Translations under genes and position numbers: made by a program
The notes under the pieces: model-generated
Seen by the model: the letters and a program-made list of their open reading frames with translations, nothing else
Database searches by the model: none
What the model was told of the DNA's origin: nothing
Assembly (NCBI GenBank): GCA_947487895.1
Contig: CANKYF010000004.1
Span: 186,001-250,000, forward strand
DNA length: 64,000 nucleotides
Reading direction: 5' to 3'
From: an uncultured Flavobacteriaceae bacterium
GTDB lineage: Bacteria; Bacteroidota; Bacteroidia; Flavobacteriales; Flavobacteriaceae
Part shown: one piece after another, positions 1 to 8,066 of the stretch
How positions within the stretch are numbered: position 1 is the stretch's first letter
How the letters are laid out: each line of letters begins with the position of its first letter

Positions 1-696
1 TTGGTTATATTCTAACGAGCTTTTAAAATATTTAAGGGATTGTTCTATATTACCTTTTTCTATATACAATGTGCCAATGTTATTAAGAAGCGTTCCTAAA
101 ACATTCAAAATACGCAAGTCTGTTGTTCGATCTGATATCTCTAATCCTTTTTTAGCGTATTCAATAGCTAGATTATTATCTTTATAATAAATACCATATA
201 AATTAGAGATATTAAGTAATTTTAGAAACTGTCCGTACTCATTATTATTCGCTTTATCATATTCATAGCCTTCTAGATACAACTCTAATGCACTTTCAAA
301 ATCACCTTCTCGTTTGTGTAAAACTCCTAGGTTAGTATAAAAAGCGGATTTACTTAAACCAATAGCTTCAGATTGTTTCATAGCCACCGTATAATAGTAT
401 CTTGCTGAATCGTATTGATTAGAAACTAAGTAGGCTGTTCCTTTATATTTATTTGCTAAAATCTTGAATCTTTTTGATTCTATCTTATCTGAAAGTTTAT
501 GAAGCTTTGAAGCATATGATAATGAAGAGTCGGTATTTTGACTTGAGTAGTAGTAGGCTAACTCACCAAATAATTCTCCTTTTATAGAATCTTGAGGTTT
601 TTTTCTCAATTCAACCTTTAAACTATCAATAATTTTGTTTTGCGCAATAACGATTGCGCTAAAACAGAAAAGACATATGGTGATAAAAACTTTCAA
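1..696 (-). CDS. TPR-repeat protein, C-terminus outside the window
   Basis: An open frame of 232 codons runs off the left edge. It begins with a signal peptide (MKVFITICLFCFSAIVIAQ) and continues as helix-turn-helix repeats of TPR type, with phrases such as FYTNLGVLHKREGDFESALE and LNNIGTLYIEKGNIEQSLKY. No in-frame ATG lies near the signal peptide, so the start is placed at a TTG (694-696). In flavobacteria such secreted TPR domains often head sensor kinases or LuxR-type regulators; the part that would decide this is not in the window. Function is therefore unknown beyond protein-protein interaction. Confidence 0.75.
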   Translation of the reverse strand, partial: MKVFITICLFCFSAIVIAQNKIIDSLKVELRKKPQDSIKGELFGELAYYYSSQNTDSSLSYASKLHKLSDKIESKRFKILANKYKGTAYLVSNQYDSARYYYTVAMKQSEAIGLSKSAFYTNLGVLHKREGDFESALELYLEGYEYDKANNNEYGQFLKLLNISNLYGIYYKDNNLAIEYAKKGLEISDRTTDLRILNVLGTLLNNIGTLYIEKGNIEQSLKYFKSSLEYNQ

Positions 697-740
697 ATAA
701 TTTGATTTATAGTATTTTAAATATAGTCTTTTTTAATCTT

Positions 741-1220
741 CTAGTTATTGGAAGGTTCTATTTTTGTTAAATGTAAAATCTCGGGTGCATTGTTACTGTA
801 AAGCTCTTCAAATTTAATAACCGTCCCGTTTTTATTTACGTCGGTGACAATCCAATCCTCAACTAAATCATTCAAATCAGCATCTCCAGGATTTTCGATA
901 TTATCAAAATCAGTATAAACAACCCACATATCTTCACCAAGATCATCCTCTATAAAAACTTCGATTGAAGCATTCTCAGAAGCACCATTATAAGTTATAA
1001 CTGCACTCTCTTCTTCTGTATTGAATAAAAATTCGTAGCCATTAAATTCTGTTGTACGAGTTTCGTTTTCATCTGAAAAGAAACTAATACGCCATTTGCC
1101 ATTTAATAGTTCTGGTGAAAATTGTTGACTTGAATCTCCAGAATTATCATCATTACTGCTGCAGTTTAAAAACAAATTAGCAACTAAAACCAAACATAAA
1201 ATTTTCATAAAAGCTTTCAT
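741..1220 (-). CDS. Small lipoprotein, lipocalin-like
   Basis: A 159-residue protein with a lipoprotein signal: hydrophobic stretch, then LNCSSNDDN, where the lipidated Cys is followed by Ser, Asn and acidic residues, as in surface-exported lipoproteins of Bacteroidota. The mature part starts with a typical PELLNGKWRIS motif seen in small lipocalin-like flavobacterial lipoproteins and is predicted all-beta and acidic. A second in-frame ATG four codons later is an equally good start. It stands alone between the TPR gene and tpiA, separated from tpiA by hairpins and a repeat. Specific function is not known. Confidence 0.7.
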   Translation of the reverse strand: MKAFMKILCLVLVANLFLNCSSNDDNSGDSSQQFSPELLNGKWRISFFSDENETRTTEFNGYEFLFNTEEESAVITYNGASENASIEVFIEDDLGEDMWVVYTDFDNIENPGDADLNDLVEDWIVTDVNKNGTVIKFEELYSNNAPEILHLTKIEPSNN

Positions 1221-1278
1221 ATTGATTGTATTTAAATATTAATACACGCAAACTACTACCTACCAATAGAAAATAATT

Positions 1279-1319
1279 AAGGGCATTCCTCGATTTATAA
1301 AAAATCAGGGAATACCCTT
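1279..1319. other. Imperfect stem-loop in the tpiA / lipoprotein gap
   Basis: AAGGGCATTCC pairs with GGAATACCCTT around an A/T-rich loop, with a partly paired inner segment. It lies upstream of the lipoprotein gene and beyond the stronger tpiA terminator. The T tract on the minus strand is weak, so it may be a back-up terminator or a repeat remnant. Confidence 0.45.
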
Positions 1320-1345
1320 AGTTATGTCTTACTTATGATTTAAAT

Positions 1346-1382
1346 AAAAAACCTGCCACATGTAAAACGAGACAGGTTTTTG
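1346..1382 (-). terminator. Rho-independent terminator of tpiA
   Basis: Read on the minus strand, a stem (AAAACCTGTC with GGCAGGTTTT) is followed by TTTTTTATT. It lies about 155 bases downstream of tpiA, after a repeat element. Confidence 0.7.
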
Positions 1383-1400
1383 GTATATGTTATACTATTA

Positions 1401-1523
1401 GCAAGTATACACTTGCGTTAGCGATTGCAGTGGAAAGCCTAAAGTGAGGCACGAACGAGGACTTGCAACCCTTCGACTTCGCTCTGGATAAATTACAAGC
1501 GCGACCCCTTTGGGTAACGCTAA
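1401..1523. repeat. GC-richer intergenic repeat element
   Basis: The segment is richer in G and C than its surroundings. It starts with the palindrome GCAAGTATACACTTGC, contains GCGTTAGCGATTGCAGTGG and CCTTCGACTTCGCTC, and ends in CCCCTTTGGGTAACGC, which can pair with the GCGTTAGC near its start. No reading frame is convincing. From experience, GCGTTAGCGATTG-type elements are dispersed in flavobacterial intergenic DNA. It sits between tpiA and its terminator and so is probably transcribed. Confidence 0.5.
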
Positions 1524-1537
1524 TTATTATTTATATT

Positions 1538-2287
1538 TTAAAATGCATTTACAATCGCAAAGAAATCTGCTGCTTTTAATGAAGCGCCACCAATAAGGCC
1601 TCCATCTACATCTGGCTTTCCAAAAATTTCTTGAGCATTTGCTGGTTTAACACTCCCTCCGTAAAGAATAGAAACGCTATCTGCTACTTCTGCGCCATAT
1701 TTATTAGCTAATGTTTTTCTAATAAATGCATGCATATCTTGTGCTTGCTCTGGAGTAGCTGTCTCTCCTGTGCCAATAGCCCAAACTGGCTCATACGCTA
1801 ATATTATATTTTTAAATGCCAAAGCTTCTAAATGAAACAACGCATTTTTAATTTGGCTTTCTACAACAGCTTCTTCATTACCTGCTTTTCTATCTGCTAA
1901 TTCTTCACCAAAACAGAAAATCACAGACATGTTATTTGCTAAAGCTGCATCTACCTTTTTAGCTAGAAGCTCATCTGTTTCATTGAAATATTCTCTACGT
2001 TCACTATGACCTAAAATAACGATTTCTACACCAATACTTTTTAACATGCTTGCACTAACCTCTCCAGTATACGCTCCTTTTTCTGCAAAATGCATGTTTT
2101 GAGCAGAAACACTAATATCTGAAGATTTTAGAGCTTCATTAGCTTTATATAAATTTACTGATGTTGGAGCAACTATAACTTCAGCATTAGAAGTTTTGGT
2201 CTGTTTTAATAAGTCTGCTAATAACGCTTCAGTTTGTGATAAATCGTTATTCATTTTCCAGTTTCCTGCAACGATATTTTTTCTCAT
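1538..2287 (-). CDS. tpiA: Triose-phosphate isomerase
   Basis: A cytosolic TIM-barrel enzyme interconverting dihydroxyacetone phosphate and glyceraldehyde 3-phosphate in glycolysis. All hallmarks are visible: N-terminal RKNIVAGNWKMN with the catalytic Lys, ILGHSERREYF with the catalytic His, AYEPVWAIGTG with the catalytic Glu, then YGGSVKP and GGLIGGASL for phosphate binding. The start is taken at the ATG before RKNIVAGNWK, giving 249 residues, the usual length; an upstream in-frame start would add 14 residues foreign to the family. The TlpA-like gene lies about 80 bases upstream in the same direction. Confidence 0.97.
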   Translation of the reverse strand: MRKNIVAGNWKMNNDLSQTEALLADLLKQTKTSNAEVIVAPTSVNLYKANEALKSSDISVSAQNMHFAEKGAYTGEVSASMLKSIGVEIVILGHSERREYFNETDELLAKKVDAALANNMSVIFCFGEELADRKAGNEEAVVESQIKNALFHLEALAFKNIILAYEPVWAIGTGETATPEQAQDMHAFIRKTLANKYGAEVADSVSILYGGSVKPANAQEIFGKPDVDGGLIGGASLKAADFFAIVNAF

Positions 2288-2370
2288 GAAATGATGTATT
2301 TTATTGTTATTTAAGTTAAAGAATACCATTTATCAATTCAAATAACTGGTATAAAACGACGCTAAAATAC

Positions 2371-2859
2371 TTATTTTTTGATAGCTTCTATAAGTTTTTC
2401 ATCATCAGCTTCAATAACATCAAATACAACGATTTCGTTGGCTTTATTTATAGCCATATATCTGGGAATCCAACTAATATTTACAAAATCTGCAAAGTCA
2501 CAATCTTTAGCATTAGGCATGTAATAATGATCCCCTACCACATTGTATTTTTCTATACCTTTCTTCCATGCTTTTTGTCCTCTGTCTAATGATAAGAATA
2601 CATAAACCACATCTTTGTAGTTTTCTTGCAACGCTTTTACTTTTGGCATTCCGCGTAAGCAATCTGAGCACCAAGAAGCCCAAATATCTATAACAATAGT
2701 TTTATCCTTATGTTTTTCTAAAATAGATTTAAATGTTACTTCTTCTCCTTCTAAAGAAACAAATGTGTCATTTAAAGCTGCTTCACTAAATTGTATTGGG
2801 TCTTCTGCACAACTTAAAAATGAGACTAAAACTGTAAGTATTAAATATTTTTTTTTCAC
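2371..2859 (-). CDS. TlpA-like thioredoxin-fold lipoprotein
   Basis: 162 residues with a lipoprotein signal (MKKKYLILTVLVSFLSC) and a periplasm-facing thioredoxin fold. The active site reads WASWCSDCLRGMP, a CxxC of the TlpA/ResA kind, preceded by TIVIDIWASW and followed later by a conserved cis-Pro region (NISWIPRY). Family members reduce or oxidise cysteines of envelope proteins or of cytochrome c. It precedes tpiA in the same orientation; the permease gene upstream is separated by a short palindromic repeat copy (2894-2919). Confidence 0.85.
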   Translation of the reverse strand: MKKKYLILTVLVSFLSCAEDPIQFSEAALNDTFVSLEGEEVTFKSILEKHKDKTIVIDIWASWCSDCLRGMPKVKALQENYKDVVYVFLSLDRGQKAWKKGIEKYNVVGDHYYMPNAKDCDFADFVNISWIPRYMAINKANEIVVFDVIEADDEKLIEAIKK

Positions 2860-2893
2860 TAATTTGAATTGTTTTATTTGAGATTTCGGTTTT

Positions 2894-2919
2894 CACTTCG
2901 ACAAAGCTCAGTATGACAT
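2894..2919. repeat. Copy of the CACTTCGAC/GCTCAGT palindromic repeat
   Basis: CACTTCGAC-AAA-GCTCAGTATGACA is one copy of the short intergenic repeat that recurs near 31.2, 31.6, 57.7 and 61.6 kb. Here it lies between the permease gene and the TlpA-like gene. Confidence 0.6.
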
Positions 2920-2935
2920 ACGAAAATGTAAAAAA

Positions 2936-4012
2936 TTATTTTAGCTTGACTTTTGGATCTAACCAAGCATAAATTAAGTCGACAAAAATATTAATCATTA
3001 CAAACAGAGTTGCAATGACTAATACAGAACCCATGATAACTGGTAAGTCTAGTGTATTTAAGGCATTCACTATTTCTTTACCTAGTCCGTTCCACCCAAA
3101 AATATACTCTACAAAAACGGCTCCTGCTAACATAGATGCGAACCATCCTGAAATTGCTGTTACTACAGGATTCATGGCATTTTTAATAGCATGCTTTTTT
3201 ATAATTTGAAATTCACTCAGCCCTTTAGCTCTGGCCGTTCTTATATAATCTTGATTAAATACTTCTAATAGCGAATTTCGCATAAGCTGAATAACCACAG
3301 CTAACGGACGAATACCTAACACCACAGCTGGTAATATTAGGTTCTTCCATTTGATATGCATTGCTTCGCCAAAATCATCTAATTCATAAAGGCTACCTGT
3401 CATTTCTAAATTGGTATAGTCATGTAATACAAAACCAAATAACCATGCAAATAATATAGCACTAAAAAACGATGGTACACTCATACCTAAAGTACTTACT
3501 ACTTGAATTAATTTATCTAACCATTGATCTTTAAACAATGCCGAAACTATCCCCAAAACAATCCCCAAAAGAATGGCTATTAAAATTGCCGAAACTGCCA
3601 ACACAAAAGTATTTGGTAATGTTTCACTTAAAACTTCTGTAACACGTTTGCCTTGTTTTGTAAACGATTCTCTTAAATAAGGGAATTTTAAAACTGTTGA
3701 TGTATTATTTATAGAAAATAGTTTAAATGCTGAATATTTTCCACTTTGTAATGATGTATAATCTCCTTTAGTATTTGAATGAAATGATAACGGGGATAAG
3801 TCATTCAAATAATATAAGTATTGTGTTGAAATAGGTTTATCAAATCCGTATTTCTGTTTTACCAATTTAAGCTGCTCCGTGTCTTCATTTTGACCTAACA
3901 TCATTTGAGCAGGATCTCCAGGCAACACATTAAATAAAAAGAATATCACTGTTACTACCCCAAATAAGGTGAGTAATGCGTAAGTGATTTTATTTAGTAA
4001 ATAGGTTATCAG
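2936..4012 (-). CDS. ABC transporter permease, DppB/OppB type
   Basis: Inner-membrane subunit of a peptide/nickel-type importer. The frame encodes YLLNKITYALLTLFGVVTV followed by NVLPGDPAQMMLGQ, the standard N-terminus of DppB-like permeases, then several membrane segments and the coupling loop TARAKGLSEFQIIKKHAIKN. No ATG exists for the full first membrane helix. The first sense codons after the last in-frame TGA are ACA CTG ATA ACC, so the likely start is CTG at 4010-4012; the next option, GTG at 3949, would cut helix 1. The start touches a 7-bp tandem repeat. No DppC, ATPase or binding-protein gene is adjacent. Confidence 0.8.
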   Translation of the reverse strand: MITYLLNKITYALLTLFGVVTVIFFLFNVLPGDPAQMMLGQNEDTEQLKLVKQKYGFDKPISTQYLYYLNDLSPLSFHSNTKGDYTSLQSGKYSAFKLFSINNTSTVLKFPYLRESFTKQGKRVTEVLSETLPNTFVLAVSAILIAILLGIVLGIVSALFKDQWLDKLIQVVSTLGMSVPSFFSAILFAWLFGFVLHDYTNLEMTGSLYELDDFGEAMHIKWKNLILPAVVLGIRPLAVVIQLMRNSLLEVFNQDYIRTARAKGLSEFQIIKKHAIKNAMNPVVTAISGWFASMLAGAVFVEYIFGWNGLGKEIVNALNTLDLPVIMGSVLVIATLFVMINIFVDLIYAWLDPKVKLK

Positions 4013-4083
4013 TGTTCAGTGTTCAGTGTTCAGTGTTCAGTGTTCAGTGTTCAGTGTTCAGTGTTCAGTGTTCAGTGTTCAGT
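4009..4083. repeat. Heptanucleotide tandem repeat (TCAGTGT)n
   Basis: About 10.7 perfect copies of TCAGTGT (ACACTGA on the coding strand of the flanking genes). Period 7 is not divisible by 3 and the unit contains TGA, so all three frames are closed through the array. It abuts the predicted start of the permease gene on one side and the stop of the four-helix-bundle gene on the other. Confidence 0.97.
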
Positions 4084-4094
4084 AAGATACTAAT

Positions 4095-4463
4095 TTACAT
4101 TTTACATCCAAATTTCCTAGGATTATTAATCATATAATTTATCAATTTACCTACTTCCTCACTCTTCATAAAAAGGATTTCATAATGTTCCTCTGATAAA
4201 TATTCACAAGCTAAAGCAAATTTAAGCCAAGTCTGAGTTTCAGCATTTTCAGCATCACTATCTGTTAATTTACTAATGAAATGTTTTGGATATAATCTTT
4301 TTCTATAAGCTTCAGACATATTTGCACATACGCTTCTAGACGATCTCCTGATCTGATCTGTTAATGAATACTTCTCTTCTTTAGGAAACTTTTTTGACTC
4401 ATTAAAAATTTTCATTGCTAAATCAAATCCTTTCTGATAAGCCAATAAATCTTCAAACTTCAT
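4095..4463 (-). CDS. Four-helix-bundle (S23/IVP family) protein
   Basis: 122 residues matching the family first seen in intervening sequences of 23S rRNA genes: starts KFEDLLAYQKGFDLAMKIF, then LTDQIRRSSRSVCANMSEAY and a C-terminal helix ending NYMINNPRKFG. The fold is a four-helix bundle that forms pentamers in solved relatives; biochemical function is unknown. Such genes are scattered singly in Bacteroidota genomes. Here it separates the permease from the DoxX gene and ends next to the heptamer array, suggesting a past insertion at this point. Confidence 0.88.
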   Translation of the reverse strand: MKFEDLLAYQKGFDLAMKIFNESKKFPKEEKYSLTDQIRRSSRSVCANMSEAYRKRLYPKHFISKLTDSDAENAETQTWLKFALACEYLSEEHYEILFMKSEEVGKLINYMINNPRKFGCKM

Positions 4464-4513
4464 ATTAATCTTAACTATTTATAATACTGCTTACTGCCAC
4501 TGCATACTGAATA

Positions 4514-5605
4514 CTATAACTCAAAATCTTCTAAATCATTCCAATGCACTTTTTGCATTACAGTACCTTGATCTAACTCTAAAATTCCAGGATTAGAACG
4601 TACCACAGTTTTAAGTGCTTTTTCATCACATAAATACCAAGTAATATCTAATTCATAAGCATTATTAATACGTTGTTTACTATCTTCTCCTGACGCTGTT
4701 AATCCAATGACTTGATATCCGTTTTTTGAAGCTCTAGCTGTAAAAGCTTTTAACTTTTTTCCTCCTTCAGACTCTATCTTATCTAAATTATAAGAGACAA
4801 TCATAATTACGTTATCCTGACTTAAAAAGTATTCCGTCAAATCTTCTTCACCTTCAATAGAAAAGTCATAGATTGGTGGCTCATAGCCCTTTTCAAGTTC
4901 TTTAGTGTCTACACTCACAAAATCACCTTCAACTGTTGGATATGGTCCCATAGTTTTAATGATTTGCTCCTCGCCATTTACGTTAAACTTCCATGAATAT
5001 TCTATGACTGGTTTTGGTGCATCATCAGGGATGGTCATACCCTCAGTTATATTTTTCCCAATGGCATATCCTCTAAAATCCCATGTAGGCAAATGCATTA
5101 GTACATGATATCCAAACCATAGACTTCCTACAAAACCTAATAAGGCTATTATTGTTGTTTGTAGTTTTCCAAAAACTGGCTTAATATGTTTTATTCCAAA
5201 GAAAAGAATAAGAATTAAAACCAATAAAACCACGTCTTTCATGAAACTTTGAAACGGAGTTAATTTTAAGAAATCTCCAAAGCATCCGCAGTCTTTTACT
5301 TTATCAAAATACCAAGCATAGAATGTTAAAAAAGTAAAAAAGACAATAAGAGCTAGCAAACTCCAAATAGTAAATTTAGGTTTATAGCCTACTAACAAAA
5401 ACACGCCTAAAACAACTTCTAATACAACCACTATAATAGCAATCATTAAAGCATACGGTTCAAAAACTGGTATATTTAACACATCTGGACTAAAATATTC
5501 CTGTAATTTATAAGACATCCCAATTGGATCATTGAGCTTAATGAGTCCTGAAAAAATGAATAGTCCTCCAACTAATATTCTTGATATGTTTACTAATGGT
5601 TTCAT
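4514..5605 (-). CDS. DoxX-family membrane protein, BT_3928-like
   Basis: 363 residues. The N-terminal third has four membrane helices of DoxX/MauE type (ISRILVGGLFIFSGLIKLND at the start, then DCGCFGDFLKLTPFQSFMKD). A further helix is followed by a soluble C-terminal half that resembles a thioredoxin-like envelope domain without a CxxC. Members occur throughout Bacteroidota close to DUF1599 and tpiA genes, as here. The MauE-like CGCFG loop hints at a redox role, but the function is not established. Confidence 0.8.
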   Translation of the reverse strand: MKPLVNISRILVGGLFIFSGLIKLNDPIGMSYKLQEYFSPDVLNIPVFEPYALMIAIIVVVLEVVLGVFLLVGYKPKFTIWSLLALIVFFTFLTFYAWYFDKVKDCGCFGDFLKLTPFQSFMKDVVLLVLILILFFGIKHIKPVFGKLQTTIIALLGFVGSLWFGYHVLMHLPTWDFRGYAIGKNITEGMTIPDDAPKPVIEYSWKFNVNGEEQIIKTMGPYPTVEGDFVSVDTKELEKGYEPPIYDFSIEGEEDLTEYFLSQDNVIMIVSYNLDKIESEGGKKLKAFTARASKNGYQVIGLTASGEDSKQRINNAYELDITWYLCDEKALKTVVRSNPGILELDQGTVMQKVHWNDLEDFEL

Positions 5606-5626
5606 GATTTTTATGATCTGAAATAT

Positions 5627-5693
5627 TTGGTGACTGAGGTTCTCGAAGTCACCTTTATTTACTTATTGTCACTTCGAGAACCTCAGTGACCAA
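5627..5693. repeat. Inverted repeat, 23-bp arms
   Basis: The left arm (5627-5649, with GACTGAGGTTCTCGAAGT) and the right arm (5671-5693, with ACTTCGAGAACCTCAGT) are complementary at 22 of 23 positions around a 21-base loop. It fills the gap between the DUF1599 and DoxX genes and could fold as a large hairpin in their common transcript. Confidence 0.85.
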
Positions 5694-5697
5694 AAAA

Positions 5698-6237
5698 TTA
5701 GCCTTCATTCAAATGAATCAATGCAAACACAGAATAATTAATCATATCTTGATAATTAGCATCAATACCTTCACTAACTAAAGTTTTACCTGCGTTATCC
5801 TCTATCTGTTTTACTCTCAATAATTTTTGTAAAATCAAGTCTGTTAAACTACTCACCCTCATATCTCTCCATGCTTCACCGTAATCATGGTTTTTATCTT
5901 CCATCAATTTTTTGGTAATAGATACATGTTTTTCATACAATTTAACCGCTTCATCTGTATTTAAATCGGGCTGTTCAACAATCCCTTTTTCAATTTGAAT
6001 TAGCGCCATGATACAGTAGTTTATAATACCTATGAATTCACTTTCTTGACCTTCATCTACTTTTCTAACATCATTTTCCTGTAAACCTCTAATACGTTGT
6101 GCCTTTATAAAAATTTGATCGGTTAAAGAAGGCAATCTTAGTATTCTCCAAGCACTCCCATAATCGGTCATTTTCTTTTTAAATAAACTTTTACAGGTAT
6201 CAATTACATCATTGTATTGTTTTGAAGTATCTTGCAT
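5698..6237 (-). CDS. Tandem DUF1599 protein
   Basis: 179 residues made of two copies of the same roughly 70-residue helical domain: KKKMTDYGSAWRILRLPSLT in the first and DKNHDYGEAWRDMRVSSLTD in the second. The paired DYGxAWR signature defines DUF1599, a domain classed among nucleotide-modification-associated domains. The start is placed at the ATG before QDTSKQYNDV because the 17 upstream residues are not family-like. It is divergent from folP and upstream of the DoxX gene. The actual substrate or partner is unknown. Confidence 0.85.
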   Translation of the reverse strand: MQDTSKQYNDVIDTCKSLFKKKMTDYGSAWRILRLPSLTDQIFIKAQRIRGLQENDVRKVDEGQESEFIGIINYCIMALIQIEKGIVEQPDLNTDEAVKLYEKHVSITKKLMEDKNHDYGEAWRDMRVSSLTDLILQKLLRVKQIEDNAGKTLVSEGIDANYQDMINYSVFALIHLNEG

Positions 6238-6367
6238 GAAATTAAAATGTATTTTGCGTAAATTTCGCTTAAATAGTTCAGAGTTCAAAGTTCTTAGTTC
6301 CGAATTCCAAATATTTACGAATTTAATGAAACTTTAAACCCTAAATTTTAAATTTTGAACCTTTAAT

Positions 6368-7192
6368 ATGACCATTAATTGCAAAGGAAAACTCATAAAT
6401 CTATCATCTCCTAAAGTGATGGGGGTTTTAAATATTACTCCCGACTCTTTCTTTGATGGCGGAAAATATAATGATGAAAAAGGCATTTTAAATCAAGTTG
6501 AAAAAATACTTTCTGAAGGAGCAACTTTTGTTGATGTTGGTGCTTATAGTTCAAGACCTGGTGCTGATTTTGTGAGTGAAGATGAAGAATTAAAACGCAT
6601 TCTTCCCATAGTTCAATTAATTTTGAAACATTTCCCTGAAACTTTAATTTCTGTTGACACATTTAGAGGGGAAGTTGCTAAACAATGTATTAAATATGGG
6701 GCTGCTCTAGTTAATGACATTTCTGCAGGAAAGTTAGATGAAAACATGCTACAAACGATAGCTGATTTAAAAGTACCTTACATTATGATGCATATGCGTG
6801 GAAATCCGCAAACCATGCAACAACAAACAGATTATAATGACTTAGTGAAAGATATTATTTATTACTTCTCTGAACGTATTGCTACAGCCAGAACATTAGG
6901 TATCATTGACACAATTATTGACCCTGGTTTTGGGTTTGCTAAAACTTTAGAGCAGAATTATGAACTCTTAAGTAAACTAGAATTGTTTAAAATAATTGAA
7001 AAACCAATGTTAGTTGGTGTTTCAAGAAAATCTATGATTTATAAACTTTTAGAAACTTCACCAGATAAAGCCTTAAACGGTACTACTGTATTAAATACAG
7101 TTGCATTGCAAAAAGGTGCTTCTATTTTAAGGGTTCACGACGTTAAGGAGGCTATGGAGTGTGTGAAATTGGTTGGTACCTTATCTAGTTAA
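6368..7192 (+). CDS. folP: Dihydropteroate synthase
   Basis: Joins 4-aminobenzoate to 6-hydroxymethyl-dihydropterin diphosphate in folate synthesis; the cytosolic target of sulfonamides. The 274-residue TIM barrel shows GVLNITPDSFFDGG, VDVGAYSSRPGA, SVDTFRGEVA, NDISAG, MHMRGNPQTMQ, DPGFGFAKT and GVSRKSM in family order. It is divergent from DUF1599, and the c-di-AMP cyclase gene follows after one lipoprotein gene, a grouping common in Bacteroidota. Confidence 0.97.
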   Translation: MTINCKGKLINLSSPKVMGVLNITPDSFFDGGKYNDEKGILNQVEKILSEGATFVDVGAYSSRPGADFVSEDEELKRILPIVQLILKHFPETLISVDTFRGEVAKQCIKYGAALVNDISAGKLDENMLQTIADLKVPYIMMHMRGNPQTMQQQTDYNDLVKDIIYYFSERIATARTLGIIDTIIDPGFGFAKTLEQNYELLSKLELFKIIEKPMLVGVSRKSMIYKLLETSPDKALNGTTVLNTVALQKGASILRVHDVKEAMECVKLVGTLSS

Positions 7193-7276
7193 CACCTCCC
7201 TTACTTCCTCCTTATTAGGAGGGAAGCTCATTCTCTTAAATTCAAAATTGAACAGATATTTTACAGACGTACAAAG

Positions 7277-7312
7277 TCCCCTCTATTAAGAGTGGATTTA
7301 GGGGTGTGTTTC
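7277..7312. repeat. Dispersed intergenic repeat, copy 1
   Basis: CCCCTCTATTAAGAGTGGAT continuing into TTAGGGGTGTGTTTC closely matches 14433-14468. A small hairpin (CTTCCTCCT/AGGAGGGAAG, 7206-7229) lies between it and the folP stop and may end folP transcription. Confidence 0.55.
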
Positions 7313-7347
7313 ATTATATTTGAATTATATTCTAAGTATCAACAATC

Positions 7348-8031
7348 GTGAAAAATCTATTTGTATTATTTACAATACTCTTTTTTATTTCCTGTGGAAA
7401 ACAAAAAGTAGTTGAATTACCAGAGATTAGTCATGCAGATATTACGGAAATTCAAGACGTATCAGCAGCCTATTTATTCTATGATGAAACCCAACCTGAT
7501 AGCGTTTTGCTTAATAGAAAAAACTTGATAAGTACTACCAATTGGTTGATAAATGTAGATAAGCAACTAACTTTAAAACAAGTGATTCCGCATATTAAAT
7601 TTCTACAAGAAAAAAAGACAAACGCAGGGCATAAAAACGAAAATGCTAAAAACTATTTTACCTGTCATGATACTAGTAGAAATAATTTGGGGTTTATTGA
7701 GTTTACAGATGTAAATTATACAAAACAACTTTCCTTCGTTAAACAGACTTCTATCTCTAGTTTAAGAAATTTAAAAAATCAAGTAAGAATAAATTTTAAT
7801 TCTTCTAATATTGCTCGTATAATCAATATTAATTCTGATTCTATTTCAAAAAAAATAGTTAAAACCGAATTGATTGAAAATTTAAAAGAATTGGATTCCT
7901 CTATAAATATAATTCACCTTGATTTTAATTCAAATTTACTTTTTCAAGATTACATTTCATTTAAATCAATAATCTCTGAAGCTAGTTTGAGTAAAGCTAA
8001 AATATCAAATAAGGAATATATTTATAATTAA
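7348..8031 (+). CDS. Lipoprotein of unknown function
   Basis: 227 residues starting at a GTG. A short lipoprotein signal (MKNLFVLFTILFFISCGKQK) precedes a polar, Lys/Asn-rich mature part. No recognised motif. It has no transmembrane helix after the signal. It lies between folP and cdaA in the same direction, 35 bases ahead of cdaA, so it may share a transcript with the cyclase. Its codon use is AT-rich like its neighbours. Confidence 0.6.
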   Translation: MKNLFVLFTILFFISCGKQKVVELPEISHADITEIQDVSAAYLFYDETQPDSVLLNRKNLISTTNWLINVDKQLTLKQVIPHIKFLQEKKTNAGHKNENAKNYFTCHDTSRNNLGFIEFTDVNYTKQLSFVKQTSISSLRNLKNQVRINFNSSNIARIININSDSISKKIVKTELIENLKELDSSINIIHLDFNSNLLFQDYISFKSIISEASLSKAKISNKEYIYN

Positions 8032-8066
8032 ACGTAATTTCTTAAATTTACCAAAACCATTAACCA

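Noticed and set aside
4009-4083. Possible CRISPR-like array
   Set aside because: The units are contiguous heptamers without spacers, so it is a minisatellite; the same holds for 61288-61366.
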